This document shows, in pieces, positions 19,646 through 29,465 of a stretch of DNA of 64,000 nt. Position numbers and translations under genes: made by a program. The notes below the pieces were generated by a model. It searched no databases. It worked only from the letters and a program-made list of their open reading frames with translations, and was not told where the DNA came from. This DNA comes from Comamonas endophytica (GTDB lineage: Bacteria > Pseudomonadota > Gammaproteobacteria > Burkholderiales > Burkholderiaceae_C): assembly GCF_023634805.2 (NCBI RefSeq), contig NZ_CP106881.1, positions 3,646,007 through 3,710,006 on the forward strand. The letters run 5' to 3'. Numbering within the stretch: position 1 is the first letter of the stretch; the number at the start of each line of letters is the position of its first letter.

Positions 19646-19867
19646 TCAGCGGCCCGCGCTGGGCGGGAGCACGTCCGTAACCGGCACGTCCGTAACCGGC
19701 ATGTCCGCATCCGGCGCGGGATCGGCGTCGGGAGCCGCCTGGCCTGCGCCCGGATGCTCGGCCACCTCGCTCCTGCGTTGCTCCTTGGCGCGCTCCTTGT
19801 CCTGCTTCTTCTGCTTCTTGGCGAGCTCGCGTTGCCGTTTTTCGTATCCGTAGTTGGGTGTTGCCAA
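19646..19867 (-). CDS. Small conserved Lys/Arg-rich hypothetical protein
   Basis: A 73-residue protein with no assigned function. It opens with ATPNYGYEKRQRELAKKQKK, a highly charged likely helix, and ends in an acidic, Pro-rich tail with a repeated PVTDV. The start is taken as TTG at 19867 because a GAAAGAG ribosome site precedes it and the ATPNY opening follows at once; upstream ATG codons at 19933 and 19927 lack such support. It is convergent with tesA and 132 bases beyond the metC start on the same strand side. Confidence 0.6.
   Translation of the reverse strand: MATPNYGYEKRQRELAKKQKKQDKERAKEQRRSEVAEHPGAGQAAPDADPAPDADMPVTDVPVTDVLPPSAGR
19671..19715 (-). repeat. 15-bp tandem repeat in a small gene (3 copies, third diverged)
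   Basis: ACGTCCGTAACCGGC occurs at 19671-19685 and 19686-19700, with a related copy at 19701-19715. On the coding strand it encodes repeated PVTDV in the tail of the 73-residue protein. Confidence 0.88.
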
Positions 19868-19999
19868 TGTGCTCTTTCGTTGATTTGACGCTGCGCCTAC
19901 TGTACCAGCCCTCGGTTGCGGCTTCATCCTCACGACCCTGAGGCCCGCCCGGGCGGCGCCTTCGCCCGCAGCGCGCCGGCGCGCACCTTCGAAAAAGGG

Positions 20000-21229
20000 T
20001 CAGGAAAAAGCCGCTTCCAGTGCCTGCGCCAGATCGGCGCGCAGGTCCTCGACGGCTTCCAGCCCCACATTGAAGCGCACCACGGTGCCGGGCCGCAGCT
20101 GCGGCAGCGCGCGCTCGCGCATGCTCTCGATCTCGTAGGGCACCACCAGGCTGGTCGGGCCGCCCCAGCTGTAGCCGAGCTTGAACAGGCGCAGGCTGTC
20201 GCAGAACGCATCGACCCGGGCCTGGCTGTGGCGTGGATCGAAAACCACGCTGAACAGCCCGGCCGCCGCGCCCTGCCCGCCGAAAGCCCCGCCGCACAGC
20301 TGCTGCCAGTGCGCATGCCCGGGCGAGCCCGGCAGCGCCGGGTGCAGCACCTGCACGACGCACGGGTGCCGCTGCAGCCAGCCGGCGAGCTCGCGCGCGG
20401 CGGCATCATGGGCGCGGTAGCGCAAGGCCACACTGGGCAGCGCGCGCAGCAGGGTTTCGCAATCGTTGCCCGACACGCCGATGCCCAGCCGCATGTGCGT
20501 GAGCTTCAGGCGCAGGTGCAGTACCTGGTCCACGGTGATCACGCTGCCCATCAGCACGTCGCCGCCGCCGCTCGGGTACTTGGTCAGTGCATGCACCGAG
20601 ATGTCGACGCCCAGCCGGTGGCTGCCGTCGCCATCGAGGTCGAAGGGCCTGAAGGCCAGCCCCGCGCCCCAGGTGTTGTCCAGCGCCGAGATCACGCCGC
20701 GCTCGCGGCACAGCGCCACCATGGCCGCCAGGTCGGGAAACTCCATGCTGACCGAGCCCGGCGCCTCCAGCCAGACCAGGCGGGTGCGCGGCGTGATGCG
20801 CGCCGCGAGGTCGGCCACGTCCATGGGATCGTAGAAGGCATGCGAAATGCCCCACTGCAGCAGCTCGGCCTGCGCCAGCGACTTGTTCGGCCCGTAGGCA
20901 TTGTCGGGGATCAGCACCTCGTCGCCGGTGCCCAGCAGCGCCAGCGCGACGCAGGCTATCGCCGCCAGACCGCTGGGCGCCAGCAGGCACTGCTTGCCGC
21001 CTTCCAGCGTGCACAGGCGCTCCTCGAGCTGGTAGCTGGTGGGCGTTCCATGCAGCCCATAGGTATAGCCGCTCTTGTCCAGCCAACGGCGGTTGCGCAG
21101 GGCCGCCACATCGGGAAAAACCACCGTGGACGCCTTGTGCACTGCAGGCTGCAGCGCCACGAAGTCGGACGGCGGCTGATAGGGATGGTGGACCAGTGCG
21201 GTGATCAGGTCGAGGTCGGGTTGTTTCAT
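20000..21229 (-). CDS. metC: Cystathionine beta-lyase
   Basis: A 409-residue PLP enzyme of the Cys/Met metabolism family. It cleaves cystathionine to homocysteine, pyruvate and ammonia in methionine synthesis. Seen: YGLHGTPTSYQLEERL, the PLP-stacking segment SGLAAIACVALALL, the Asp of ALDNTWGAGL, and the PLP-lysine segment HALTKYPSGGGDVLMGS. The MetC-like Trp of YSWGGPTSL near the C-terminus favours beta-lyase over gamma-synthase. The ATG at 21229 is chosen because the upstream extension is GC-rich noncoding sequence. Confidence 0.9.
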   Translation of the reverse strand: MKQPDLDLITALVHHPYQPPSDFVALQPAVHKASTVVFPDVAALRNRRWLDKSGYTYGLHGTPTSYQLEERLCTLEGGKQCLLAPSGLAAIACVALALLGTGDEVLIPDNAYGPNKSLAQAELLQWGISHAFYDPMDVADLAARITPRTRLVWLEAPGSVSMEFPDLAAMVALCRERGVISALDNTWGAGLAFRPFDLDGDGSHRLGVDISVHALTKYPSGGGDVLMGSVITVDQVLHLRLKLTHMRLGIGVSGNDCETLLRALPSVALRYRAHDAAARELAGWLQRHPCVVQVLHPALPGSPGHAHWQQLCGGAFGGQGAAAGLFSVVFDPRHSQARVDAFCDSLRLFKLGYSWGGPTSLVVPYEIESMRERALPQLRPGTVVRFNVGLEAVEDLRADLAQALEAAFS

Positions 21230-21415
21230 GGGGCAATGGTAGCGCCGCGGCATGCCCCGCCGCGCAACATCGTCCGCTGCGCTGCCTGCAGTCCCTCGCG
21301 CCACAAGGCAGTGCAGGCGCCCTGTGAAAGGGCGCCTGCAGCCGGGAAGACGGCAGCCCGCGCCTGATGGCGCAGGTAGGGACACGGCATCACCGCACCC
21401 CGAGGACCGGGCCGC

Positions 21416-21922
21416 TTAGCGGGCCTGCACGGTCAGCATATTGTTGACCGATTTGACACCACCCACGCCCTTGGCGATTTCACCGGCGCGGGTCTTGGCG
21501 CTCTCGCTGGGCGCCGTGCCGTTGAGCGTGACGACGCCGTCCTTGGTGTCGACATTGATCTGCAGCGCGCTCAGCTCGGAATCCTTGACCAGAGCCGCCT
21601 TGATCTCGGCCGTGGTGGTGGCTTCGCCAGCCACGTTCATCGCGTTGTTGGCGGCATTGCTGGTGGCATCGCCCACGCGGTCGGCGGCATTGCTGGCGGC
21701 GTCGCCTGCACGCTCCGCACCCGCTTCGATGCGCGCCCCGGCCGAGCGGGTGGCTTCTTCCGTGCGTTGCGCCGCGTTGTCGGCGGCTTGCTCGGTGCGC
21801 GCCACAGCCGAATCCAGGCGCTGGCCGGCAGTCTGGTCCTCGTTTTTGCCGCAGGCCGACAAGCCCAGTGCCAGGGTGGTCACGGCCAGGATGGAAAGAA
21901 TGCGTTGACGTGGCTGGATCAT
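21416..21922 (-). CDS. BON-domain lipoprotein
   Basis: A 168-residue lipoprotein. The signal peptide ends in LGLSAC (lipobox with Cys27). Then comes about 75 residues of Ala-rich repeats resembling an amphipathic helix (AADNAAQRTEEATRSAGARI and similar). A C-terminal BON domain (TTAEIKAALVKDSELSALQI, then VVTLNGTAPSES) follows. BON domains occur in envelope proteins induced by osmotic stress (OsmY-like) and bind membranes. A strong GAGGAG ribosome site precedes the ATG at 21922. It is divergent from a SulP permease gene across about 140 bases. Confidence 0.88.
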   Translation of the reverse strand: MIQPRQRILSILAVTTLALGLSACGKNEDQTAGQRLDSAVARTEQAADNAAQRTEEATRSAGARIEAGAERAGDAASNAADRVGDATSNAANNAMNVAGEATTTAEIKAALVKDSELSALQINVDTKDGVVTLNGTAPSESAKTRAGEIAKGVGGVKSVNNMLTVQAR

Positions 21923-22064
21923 GTTGATTGCTCCTCGGGCCGGGGCCCTGCGTGTTGTTGGTGATGAGAATGTATTTCCGCCCTCCGGAGCGCACCGTCG
22001 GAACCAGCCGAAGCCTGCGTAGGACAGGCGCCCAACACGCCGACCCCCTGCGCGCTGCCGCACA

Positions 22065-23747
22065 ATGCTGCCCATGCCCGACCTCACCCGCTGCTTTCCC
22101 TTTCTTGCCTGGCCCCGTCCCCGCCCCGAGCTCCTGCTGGGTGAATTCTGGGCCGGCATGACCGTCGGCCTGATGCTGCTGCCCCAGGGCGTGGCCTATG
22201 CGGCGCTCGCGGGCATGCCGCTGGTGACGGGCATCTACGCGTCGCTGATTCCGGCCTTGGTGGCCGTTCTGTGGAGCGCCTCGCCGCGCCTGGGCGTGGG
22301 GCCGACGGCGCTGACCAGCCTGCTGATCGGCGCCTCGCTGATGGGCCTGGCCGAACCGGGCAGCGCCCACTGGGTCAATCTCGCGGTCTGGATCGCGCTG
22401 CTCTCGGGGCTGCTGCAATGCATGCTGGGCGCGCTGCGCGCGGGCTGGCTGCTCAATCTCGTGACCTCGCCGGTGCTCAACGGCTTCACGCAGGCGGCCG
22501 GACTGCTGATCCTCGCCTCGCAGCTGCCGGCGCTGCTGGGGTTGCGCACCACCTGGAATGCGTTCTTCTCCGCCCCGTCGCTGCACCACTTCGACCTGCG
22601 CGCCGCCGGCATCGGCCTGGCAAGCGTGGCGCTGCTGCTGGCGTTCAAGCGCTGGCGTGCCGGTTTTCCGGCCGCCATGGCCGTCGCCGGCCTGGCCGGC
22701 GTGCTGAGCTGGGCCACGGGCTTTGCCGACCGCGGCGGCGACGTCGTGGGAACGCTGCCCGCTGGCCTGCCCTCCCTGCATTGGCCCCAGTGGCTCGAAG
22801 GCAGCGAATTCGCGGCGCTGATCATGCCGGTGCTTGTGATCTCGCTGGTGAGCTTCCTGGAGACCGCCTCCAGCGCCCAGGCCGAGCACCAGCAGGCCGG
22901 CACGCGCTGGAACGAGAACCAGGATCTGCTGGCCCAGGGCATGGCCAAGATCAGCTCCGGGCTGTGCGGCAGCTTCGCCACGAGCGCCTCGTTCTCGCGC
23001 TCGGCCGTGAACCTGATGGCCGGCGCGCGCACCGGCTGGGCCACGGTGTTCGCCATCGGCTTCGTGTTCATCGTGCTGCTGTGGCTCACGCCCGCGCTCT
23101 ACCATGTGCCGCAATCGGCGCTGGCGGCGATCGTGGTGACGGCCGTGCTCAACCTGATCAAGCCGCGCACCATGTTCCGGCTCTGGCACATCTCGCGCAC
23201 CGAGGCCTGCATCGGGCTGGCCACCTGCGCGCTGACGCTGGCCACCGCGCCGCAGCTCTACTGGGGCGTGCTGGCCGGCATCGTCATGGGCCTGTGCCAT
23301 TTCCTCTACCAGCGCCTGCACCCGCGCATCATCGAGGCCGGGCTGCATGCGGACGGCAGCCTGCGCGACCGGCACCTGTGGCAATTGCCAGCGATTGCGC
23401 CGGGCGCCTTCGTGCTGCGCATGGATGCCGAGCTGGATTTCGCCTCGGCGCGCGCGCTCGAGCAGCGCGTCGTCGACCATCTCGGCGCGCATCCGCAGAT
23501 GCAGCACCTGTGCCTGCTGGCCCAGCCCATCAACCGCATCGACATCACTGGCATAGAGACTTTTGCGCGCATCCGTGGACTGCTGCGCCAGCGCGGTGGC
23601 ACACTGCACGTCAGCGGGCTCAAGCTGCCCGTCGAAAACGGCCTGCGGCGCGCGGGGGTGCTGCAGCCTGCGCCCGATCTGGCACTCTACCGCACCGATG
23701 TCGAAGCCCTGGCGGCGCTGCAGCATCTGGCGCGGCAGCCTTCCTGA
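22065..23747 (+). CDS. SulP-family anion (sulfate) permease with STAS domain
   Basis: A 560-residue inner-membrane permease. The SulP signature region GLMLLPQGVAYAALAGMPL is near the N-terminus, followed by many membrane helices to about residue 430. Then a cytoplasmic STAS domain (GAFVLRMDAELDFASARALEQ to the C-terminus) follows. SulP proteins carry sulfate, bicarbonate or dicarboxylates by proton or sodium coupling; the substrate cannot be fixed from sequence. ATG codons at 22065 and 22074 are both possible, with no clear ribosome site for either. Genes for sulfur metabolism (metC nearby, cysB at 54 kb) are compatible with sulfate uptake. Confidence 0.88.
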   Translation: MLPMPDLTRCFPFLAWPRPRPELLLGEFWAGMTVGLMLLPQGVAYAALAGMPLVTGIYASLIPALVAVLWSASPRLGVGPTALTSLLIGASLMGLAEPGSAHWVNLAVWIALLSGLLQCMLGALRAGWLLNLVTSPVLNGFTQAAGLLILASQLPALLGLRTTWNAFFSAPSLHHFDLRAAGIGLASVALLLAFKRWRAGFPAAMAVAGLAGVLSWATGFADRGGDVVGTLPAGLPSLHWPQWLEGSEFAALIMPVLVISLVSFLETASSAQAEHQQAGTRWNENQDLLAQGMAKISSGLCGSFATSASFSRSAVNLMAGARTGWATVFAIGFVFIVLLWLTPALYHVPQSALAAIVVTAVLNLIKPRTMFRLWHISRTEACIGLATCALTLATAPQLYWGVLAGIVMGLCHFLYQRLHPRIIEAGLHADGSLRDRHLWQLPAIAPGAFVLRMDAELDFASARALEQRVVDHLGAHPQMQHLCLLAQPINRIDITGIETFARIRGLLRQRGGTLHVSGLKLPVENGLRRAGVLQPAPDLALYRTDVEALAALQHLARQPS

Positions 23748-23793
23748 TTTGTGAACAGGAACTGCGAGGCTGATACACTCTGGCAACACTGAT

Positions 23794-24591
23794 TTGCATT
23801 TTGTGACTGGTTCCGCGACCTACCAATCCGTTTTCCTGCGCGACCTGCGCCTGTCTACGGCCCACAGCCTGGTGACCCAGTCTGGTGCGCCGGGCCAGGG
23901 CCTGCCCAACGAAACCCCGACGCGTTACCTCCAGGCACTGATCGACGGGCTGTGCGAGCTGTCGCTGCGCGATCCGCTCACGGGGCTCGCCAACCGCCGG
24001 CATTTCCGCAGCGTGCTCGAGCGCGAGGTCGATCGCATGGCGCGATCGGGCGAGGCGGCACTGCTGCTGATGCTCGACATCGACCACTTCAAGAAGATCA
24101 ACGACACGCACGGGCACATCGCGGGCGATATGGTGCTGCAATCGGTGGCGCGCACCCTGCTCGGCTGCGTGCGCCCCATGGACACACTGGCGCGCTACGG
24201 CGGCGAGGAATTCGCCATCGTGCTGCCCTCCTGCCAGGCCACCTATGGCCGCGCGATCGCCGAACGCATCCGCGAGGCGGTCGAGTCCACGATGATCCGC
24301 GTCTCGCCGGCCCTGGCGCTCAACGTGTCCGTCAGCATCGGCGGCGCCTACGCGCTGCAGTGGATCCGCAGCACCACCCAGCTGTGGATCGAGCGCGCGG
24401 ACAACCAGCTCTATCAGGCAAAATCCGCCGGTCGCAACCGTATCTGCATCGAAGAGCAACCCGACAGCACCGTGAGTGCGGAAGAAAAGAGCATGTTGTT
24501 TGGCCCCCTGTCCACGTATTACCCCCCGGCTGACGTGGATCGGTCGACGGTTCCCCTGGCCGACGCCAGCGGCCGGCACACCGGCCGGTGA
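23794..24591 (+). CDS. Diguanylate cyclase (GGDEF domain)
   Basis: A 265-residue soluble protein with one GGDEF domain making cyclic di-GMP. Seen: DPLTGLANRRHF, DIDHFKKINDTHGHIAGD and the active site RYGGEEF. RPMD sits exactly five residues before GGEEF and fits the RxxD product-inhibition site. The N-terminal 55 residues carry no recognisable sensor, and the C-terminal 40 residues are an extra tail. The start is TTG at 23794 or GTG at 23803. A MinD-like ATPase gene begins ten bases after its stop, so the two are co-transcribed. Confidence 0.9.
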   Translation: MHFVTGSATYQSVFLRDLRLSTAHSLVTQSGAPGQGLPNETPTRYLQALIDGLCELSLRDPLTGLANRRHFRSVLEREVDRMARSGEAALLLMLDIDHFKKINDTHGHIAGDMVLQSVARTLLGCVRPMDTLARYGGEEFAIVLPSCQATYGRAIAERIREAVESTMIRVSPALALNVSVSIGGAYALQWIRSTTQLWIERADNQLYQAKSAGRNRICIEEQPDSTVSAEEKSMLFGPLSTYYPPADVDRSTVPLADASGRHTGR

Positions 24592-24601
24592 AAGCAATGC
24601 G

Positions 24602-25450
24602 ATGAGCGACGCCGTTCTGCCCTCCCATCCCGCCCTTCCCACGAGCACGCCCATGGGCGAGGCGGTGCGCACGCGTTCCCAGCAGCGTGCCCGCATCATT
24701 GCCATCACCAGCGGCAAGGGCGGCGTTGGCAAGACTTTCGTCTCGGCCAACCTTGCCGCCGCGTTGACGCGCCATGGCCTGAAAGTCCTGGTGCTCGACG
24801 CCGACCTGGGCCTGGCGAATCTGGACGTGGTGCTGAACCTGTTCCCGAAGATCACGCTGCATGACGTCTTCACCGGCAAGGCCGATCTGGAGGACGCGCT
24901 GCTGCCCAGCCCGGGCGGTTTCTCGGTGCTGCTGGCGGGCTCCGGCATGGTCGAGTACTCGCATCTCACGCCCGAGATCCGTGCCAAGTTCCTGCAGGTG
25001 GTCGAGACCATGGCGCCGCGCTTCGACGTCATCCTGCTCGACACCGGCGCCGGCATCTCCGACGTGGTGCTGTTTTCCGTGTCGATGGCCGACGAAGTGA
25101 TGATCGTGGCCACGCCCGAGCCCACCTCGCTGACCGACGCCTATGCAGCCATCAAGGTGCTGGCGACGCAGCAAAAGCGCCAGCACATGCGCCTGATCAT
25201 TAACCAGGCGGCGCGCCCCGGCGACGGGCGCGCGATCACCGGGCAACTGCAGCAGGTGCTCAACCGCTTCGTGACCACCGAGGACGGCCAGCCGGTGCGG
25301 CTGCTGCACATGGGCGACATCCCGGCCGACCCTGCGGTGCGCGAGTCGGTCATGCGCCGCCAGCTGCTGCTGCAGGCCACGCCGGGCTGCGCCGCGGCAT
25401 TGTCCGTGGCACAGCTGGCCAACAAGATCAAATCGATTCTGACCCCCTGA
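24602..25450 (+). CDS. MinD/ParA-family ATPase (FlhG/FleN-like)
   Basis: A 282-residue deviant Walker ATPase. The Walker A box is [16 protein letters not shown] with the signature Lys. [15 protein letters not shown] follows, and [18 protein letters not shown] is the Walker B region. The ANLD segment and overall length resemble FlhG/FleN, which set flagellar number, more than the septum-placing MinD, which carries a distinct C-terminal membrane helix. No flagellar genes lie in the window. It follows a diguanylate cyclase gene by ten bases, suggesting a link between nucleotide signalling and positioning of a surface structure. ATG 24602 is the first start after that gene. Confidence 0.82.
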   Translation: MSDAVLPSHPALPTSTPMGEAVRTRSQQRARIIAITSGKGGVGKTFVSANLAAALTRHGLKVLVLDADLGLANLDVVLNLFPKITLHDVFTGKADLEDALLPSPGGFSVLLAGSGMVEYSHLTPEIRAKFLQVVETMAPRFDVILLDTGAGISDVVLFSVSMADEVMIVATPEPTSLTDAYAAIKVLATQQKRQHMRLIINQAARPGDGRAITGQLQQVLNRFVTTEDGQPVRLLHMGDIPADPAVRESVMRRQLLLQATPGCAAALSVAQLANKIKSILTP

Positions 25451-25509
25451 AGCCGCAGGCCAAGCCGGCGCGCAGGCAGCGCCCCGGCGGGCTCCAGGCA
25501 TTTCCATCC

Positions 25510-26271
25510 GTGACCGACATTCTCAATATCTCCTGCTACAAATTCGTGGCATTGCCCGATGCGCCCGCGCTGCGCGACACGCTTGCTGAGCGCGCGAATG
25601 CCGCCGCTCTCAAGGGCACCATCCTGCTGGCTGAGGAAGGCATCAATTTCTTCCTGGCCGGGCCCGCAGAGCGCGTGCGCGGCTTCGTCGATGAACTGCG
25701 CGCCGATCCGCGCTTTGCCGACCTCGCGCCCAAGGAAAGCTGGTCGCAGCAGGTGCCCTTTCGCAAGATGCTGGTCAAGGTCAAGCGCGAGATCATCCGC
25801 ATGGACCATCCCACCATCAAGCCGGCGCTCGGCCGCGCGCCCGCCGTGAGCCCCGCGCGCCTGCGCCAGTGGCTCGAGCAGGGCCATGACGACGCAGGGC
25901 GGCCGGTGGTGACGCTCGACACGCGCAACGACTTCGAGGTCGATGCCGGCGCGTTCGAATCCGCCATCGACTGGCGCATCGCCAAGTTCACCGAGTTCCC
26001 CGCGGCGCTGGCGGCGCACCGCGCCGAACTGGCGGACAAGACCGTGGTCAGTTACTGCACCGGCGGCATCCGCTGCGAGAAGGCCGCGATCCTGATGCGC
26101 GAGCAAGGGCTCGAACATGTCTATCAGCTTGAGGGCGGCATCCTCAAATATTTCGAGGAGACGGACGGCGCGCACTACCGCGGCGGCTGTTTCGTCTTCG
26201 ACGAGCGGCGCGTGCTGGACCCATCGCTGGACACCGTGCCCGCCGACCAGCTGCCGCCCGGAGCGCTGTAG
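25510..26271 (+). CDS. trhO: tRNA uridine(34) hydroxylase TrhO (rhodanese family, YceA-like)
   Basis: A 253-residue protein with an N-terminal acylphosphatase-like domain (ISCYKFVAL, then [16 protein letters not shown]) and a rhodanese domain. The rhodanese active loop is [12 protein letters not shown], with the catalytic Cys and the second Cys typical of this family. TrhO hydroxylates uridine 34 of certain tRNAs using oxygen. The start is GTG at 25510. A methionine-like uptake or sulfur-transfer role cannot be excluded but the family match is clear. Confidence 0.9.
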   Translation: MTDILNISCYKFVALPDAPALRDTLAERANAAALKGTILLAEEGINFFLAGPAERVRGFVDELRADPRFADLAPKESWSQQVPFRKMLVKVKREIIRMDHPTIKPALGRAPAVSPARLRQWLEQGHDDAGRPVVTLDTRNDFEVDAGAFESAIDWRIAKFTEFPAALAAHRAELADKTVVSYCTGGIRCEKAAILMREQGLEHVYQLEGGILKYFEETDGAHYRGGCFVFDERRVLDPSLDTVPADQLPPGAL

Positions 26272-26353
26272 GCCCGCGCCACAAGGCACGCGCGGCATGG
26301 GCCGCCGCGGCCGGCCTGCCGGCATCTTCGAATCCCCTGAATCGGCCCCTGCC

Positions 26354-27292
26354 ATGTCCACCCCCCGCGATGCCCTGACCCCCGACAGCCTGGCCATGCT
26401 CCAGGTCATTGCCGATACCGGCAGCTTTGCCGCGGCCGCGCGCGCGCTCGGGCTGGTGCCCAGCGCGTTGACCTACCGCGTGCGGCAGATCGAGGACGCG
26501 CTGGACGTGCTGCTGTTCGACCGGCGCTCGCGCCAGGCGCAGCCCACCGAGGCCGGCCTCGAGCTGCTGCGCGAGGGCGCGCGGCTGCTGCAGGACATCG
26601 ATGCCGTCGCGCACCGGGTGCGCCGCGTGGCCACGGGATGGGAGCCGCAGCTGACCATCGTCGCCGATGGCGCCTTGGCCCGCGGTCCGCTGTTCGACCT
26701 GGTCGAGGCTTTCTATGCGCTCGAGTCCCCCACGCGCCTGAAACTGCGCGATGGCATCCTGAGCGGCACGCTCGAGCCGCTGAGCATGGGCCGCGCCGAC
26801 CTGGCCATCGGCGTTGCGGTGAATGCCAGCAACATCGCCGGCATCCAGCTGCAGGAGCTCGGCGAGATGGCATTCTGCCTGGCCGTCGCGCCCAGCCACC
26901 CGCTGGCGCGGGTGCCCGAGCCGATCAATGACGACACGCTGCTGCAGCACCGCGTGGTGGCGGTGGCCGATTCCGCCTCGCGCGACACCACCAGCGTGGG
27001 CGTGCTCGGCGGCCAGTCGGTGCTCACGGTGGACAGCATGGCGGCCAAGGTCGAGGCCCAGCTGCGCGGACTGGGCTACGGTTTTTTGCCGCAGGGCATG
27101 GTCAACGCGCATTTGCAGGCCGGACGCCTGGTGGTGCGCGAGGTGGTGCGCCCGCGGCGCACGCTGCGCCTGCAATATGCCTGGACCACTTCGGGCCATG
27201 CCAGCCCCGGGCGCGCGCTGCAGTGGTGGCTCGAGAAGCTCGCCAATCCCACCACCCGCACCGCCTTGCTGGAAAACCATCAGGACCTCTGA
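26354..27292 (+). CDS. LysR-family transcriptional regulator
   Basis: A 312-residue LysR regulator. The N-terminal winged helix is clear ([20 protein letters not shown], then [20 protein letters not shown]), followed by a periplasmic-binding-like effector domain. The ATG at 26354 follows the gap after trhO. The target and inducer are unknown; candidates are the flanking trhO or the FAD oxidoreductase gene downstream. Confidence 0.9.
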   Translation: MSTPRDALTPDSLAMLQVIADTGSFAAAARALGLVPSALTYRVRQIEDALDVLLFDRRSRQAQPTEAGLELLREGARLLQDIDAVAHRVRRVATGWEPQLTIVADGALARGPLFDLVEAFYALESPTRLKLRDGILSGTLEPLSMGRADLAIGVAVNASNIAGIQLQELGEMAFCLAVAPSHPLARVPEPINDDTLLQHRVVAVADSASRDTTSVGVLGGQSVLTVDSMAAKVEAQLRGLGYGFLPQGMVNAHLQAGRLVVREVVRPRRTLRLQYAWTTSGHASPGRALQWWLEKLANPTTRTALLENHQDL

Positions 27293-27388
27293 GCCGTCAA
27301 CCGGTGCGCGAAGGGTGTAGAGTCAGTCCACGGTCGAGGCATCGAGAGACCTCCCACCTGCCTCCTTGCATCCCACGAAAGGCTTGTC

Positions 27389-28498
27389 ATGACTGCTATG
27401 CGCACGCTCCCTTCTCCGTTGCCCACCGCCGCGCGGCACCCGCGCCGCGCGCGCCACCGACCGCAGACGATTGCCGTGATCGGCGCCGGCATCGCCGGCT
27501 TGGCCTGCGCCCGCACGCTGGTGCAGGCCGGCCATCAGGTCAAGCTGTTCGAGCAGGGCGCCGAGGTCGGAGGGCGCATGGCCGTGCATTCCACCTCGCA
27601 TGGCAGCTTCGACTCCGGGGCGCAATACTTCACCGTGCGCGACGCGCGTTTCGAGCAGGTGCTGGCGCTCGACCCCCAGCTGTGCCGCCCCTGGAGCGCA
27701 ACCACCATTCGCGTGCTCGACAGCGCCGGCCGCGTCGCCAGCGCCGTGCCGCCGCCGCGCGAATCGCACTGGGTGGCAACGCCCCATATGCAGAGCCTGG
27801 CCGCGGCCTGGGCCCGGCCGCTTCTGGACGCCGGCCAGCTGCTGACGCAGTGCCGCGTCACGGCCATCGAGCGCGACCGGCTCGAGCCCGGGCGCTGGCA
27901 GTTGCAGACCGAGAACGCCGACCCCGCGCAGCAGGCCGTGCATGCCGGCTTCGACGCCGTGCTGCTGGCGCTGCCCGCGCCGCTGGCGCGCACGCTGCTG
28001 GCGCCCACGGGCCTGGCCGAGCTGCATTGCCAGGCGCTCGACGAGATCGACATCGCGCCTTGCTGGACGCTGCACCTGACTTTTGCCCAGGCCCAGCAAC
28101 CCGGCCTCACGACGCTGGGGCCGCACTGGAACGCGGCGCGCAGCACCCATCACCGCATTGCTTGGCTGGCGCGCGAATCCTCCAAGCCCGGACGCTCCTC
28201 CATGGAACGCTGGACGGTGCAGGCCAGCCCGGCCTGGTCGCACGAACACCGTTACGACGACGCGCCGCGCATCCAGGCCAAGCTGCAGAAGGCCTTTGCC
28301 GAGATCACCGGCATCCACGCCGCTCCCAGCCACGTCAGCAGCCGCTTCTGGCCGCATGCGCAGACCATGAGCACGCTGGGCCATGCGTTCCTGTGGAACC
28401 GCAAGACCGGCCTCGGCGTCTGCGGCGACTGGTGCCTGGGCGCGCGCGTGGAAGACGCGTTCGTGTCGGGCCTGGAGCTGGCCCTGAAAGTGGCATGA
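27389..28498 (+). CDS. FAD-dependent oxidoreductase (renalase-like)
   Basis: A 369-residue flavoprotein. The N-terminal dinucleotide-binding motif is [16 protein letters not shown], followed by [17 protein letters not shown] (flavin-binding GG motif), then [12 protein letters not shown]. The C-terminal [20 protein letters not shown] closes the FAD site. This is the amine-oxidase/renalase-like group found in many bacteria. The substrate is unknown. An AAAGG site lies about six bases before the ATG at 27389. The stop overlaps the gluQ start (ATGA at 28495-28498), indicating co-translation. Confidence 0.85.
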   Translation: MTAMRTLPSPLPTAARHPRRARHRPQTIAVIGAGIAGLACARTLVQAGHQVKLFEQGAEVGGRMAVHSTSHGSFDSGAQYFTVRDARFEQVLALDPQLCRPWSATTIRVLDSAGRVASAVPPPRESHWVATPHMQSLAAAWARPLLDAGQLLTQCRVTAIERDRLEPGRWQLQTENADPAQQAVHAGFDAVLLALPAPLARTLLAPTGLAELHCQALDEIDIAPCWTLHLTFAQAQQPGLTTLGPHWNAARSTHHRIAWLARESSKPGRSSMERWTVQASPAWSHEHRYDDAPRIQAKLQKAFAEITGIHAAPSHVSSRFWPHAQTMSTLGHAFLWNRKTGLGVCGDWCLGARVEDAFVSGLELALKVA

Positions 28499-29465
28499 CA
28501 AGCTTGCAAACTGGAAGTTCTCCCTATGTCGGGCGCTTTGCGCCCTCCCCACGGGCCCGCTGCATGCGGGCTCGCTGGTTGCGGCCCTGGCCAGCTGGCT
28601 GGACGCGCGCGCACGGCGGCCGCTGGCTGGTGCGTATCGAGGATATCGATCCGCCGCGCTGCATGCCGGGCGCGGACCAACTGATCCTGCAGCAGCTCGC
28701 AGCCTGCGGCATGGAGCCCGATGAGCCCCGGTGTGGCAGTCCGCGCGCGGTGCCTTCTACGAGCAGGCGCTGCGCCAGCTGCTGGAGCAGCAACTGGCCT
28801 ATGCCTGCGCCTGCACGCGGCGCGACATCGAACGGGCCTGGGAAGAGATGGGCCTGGCGCGCGAGCGCCATGTGGAGCGCCCCTACCCCGGCACCTGCCG
28901 CAGCGGCCTGCACGGCCGCCCGGCGCGCGCCTGGCGCTTCGCCACCGTGAAGATGGCAGGCCGTGCGCAGGCCTTCGAAGGCCCGGCCGCGCCCTGCTGG
29001 CTGTCCGATGGGCGGCTGCTGTGGCAGGATCGCCGGCTGGGCCCGCAGTCGCAGGATCTGGCGCGAAGCGTGGGTGACTTCGTGCTGCGCCGCGCCGACG
29101 GTCTGTGGGCCTACCAGCTGGCCGTCGTCGTCGATGACGCGCTGCAGCGGGTCAGCCATGTCGTGCGCGGCGAAGACCTCACCGACAACACCCCGCGGCA
29201 GATGCTGCTGCAGCAGTCGCTGGGCCTGCCCACGCCGCGCTACATGCACACCCCGCTGGTGCGCCGCGCCGATGGCGAAAAGCTGTCGAAGCAGCATGGC
29301 GCGCGCTCCATCGACACCTCCACCCCCGCCGCCAGCCGCGCCGCGCTGAACGCTGCGGCAGCGGGTCTCGGGCTGCCGGTGGCGGATTGCACCCACGGAT
29401 CCCGGGCCGATGCGCTCGCGCTGTGGGTCCGGGCCTGGCGAGCTCACTACAATCTCGCCCTGTGA
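28495..29465 (+). pseudogene. gluQ: Glutamyl-Q tRNA(Asp) synthetase GluQ, broken by three frameshifts as written
   Basis: Class I GlxRS-like enzyme (about 320 residues) that attaches glutamate to queuosine of tRNA(Asp). Four pieces in shifting frames rebuild a normal protein: YVGRFAPSP at the start, [20 protein letters not shown] in the next frame, [20 protein letters not shown] back in the first frame, then [13 protein letters not shown] onward to YNLAL. The KMSKS-like motif survives as EKLSKQHG. The breaks lie at 28547-28550 (one C lost), inside GCGCGC at 28604-28612 (two bases lost, or one gained) and at 28726-28731 (one base lost). It overlaps the preceding gene (ATGA) and trmB (GTGA). 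Sequencing error is more likely than decay. Confidence 0.85.
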
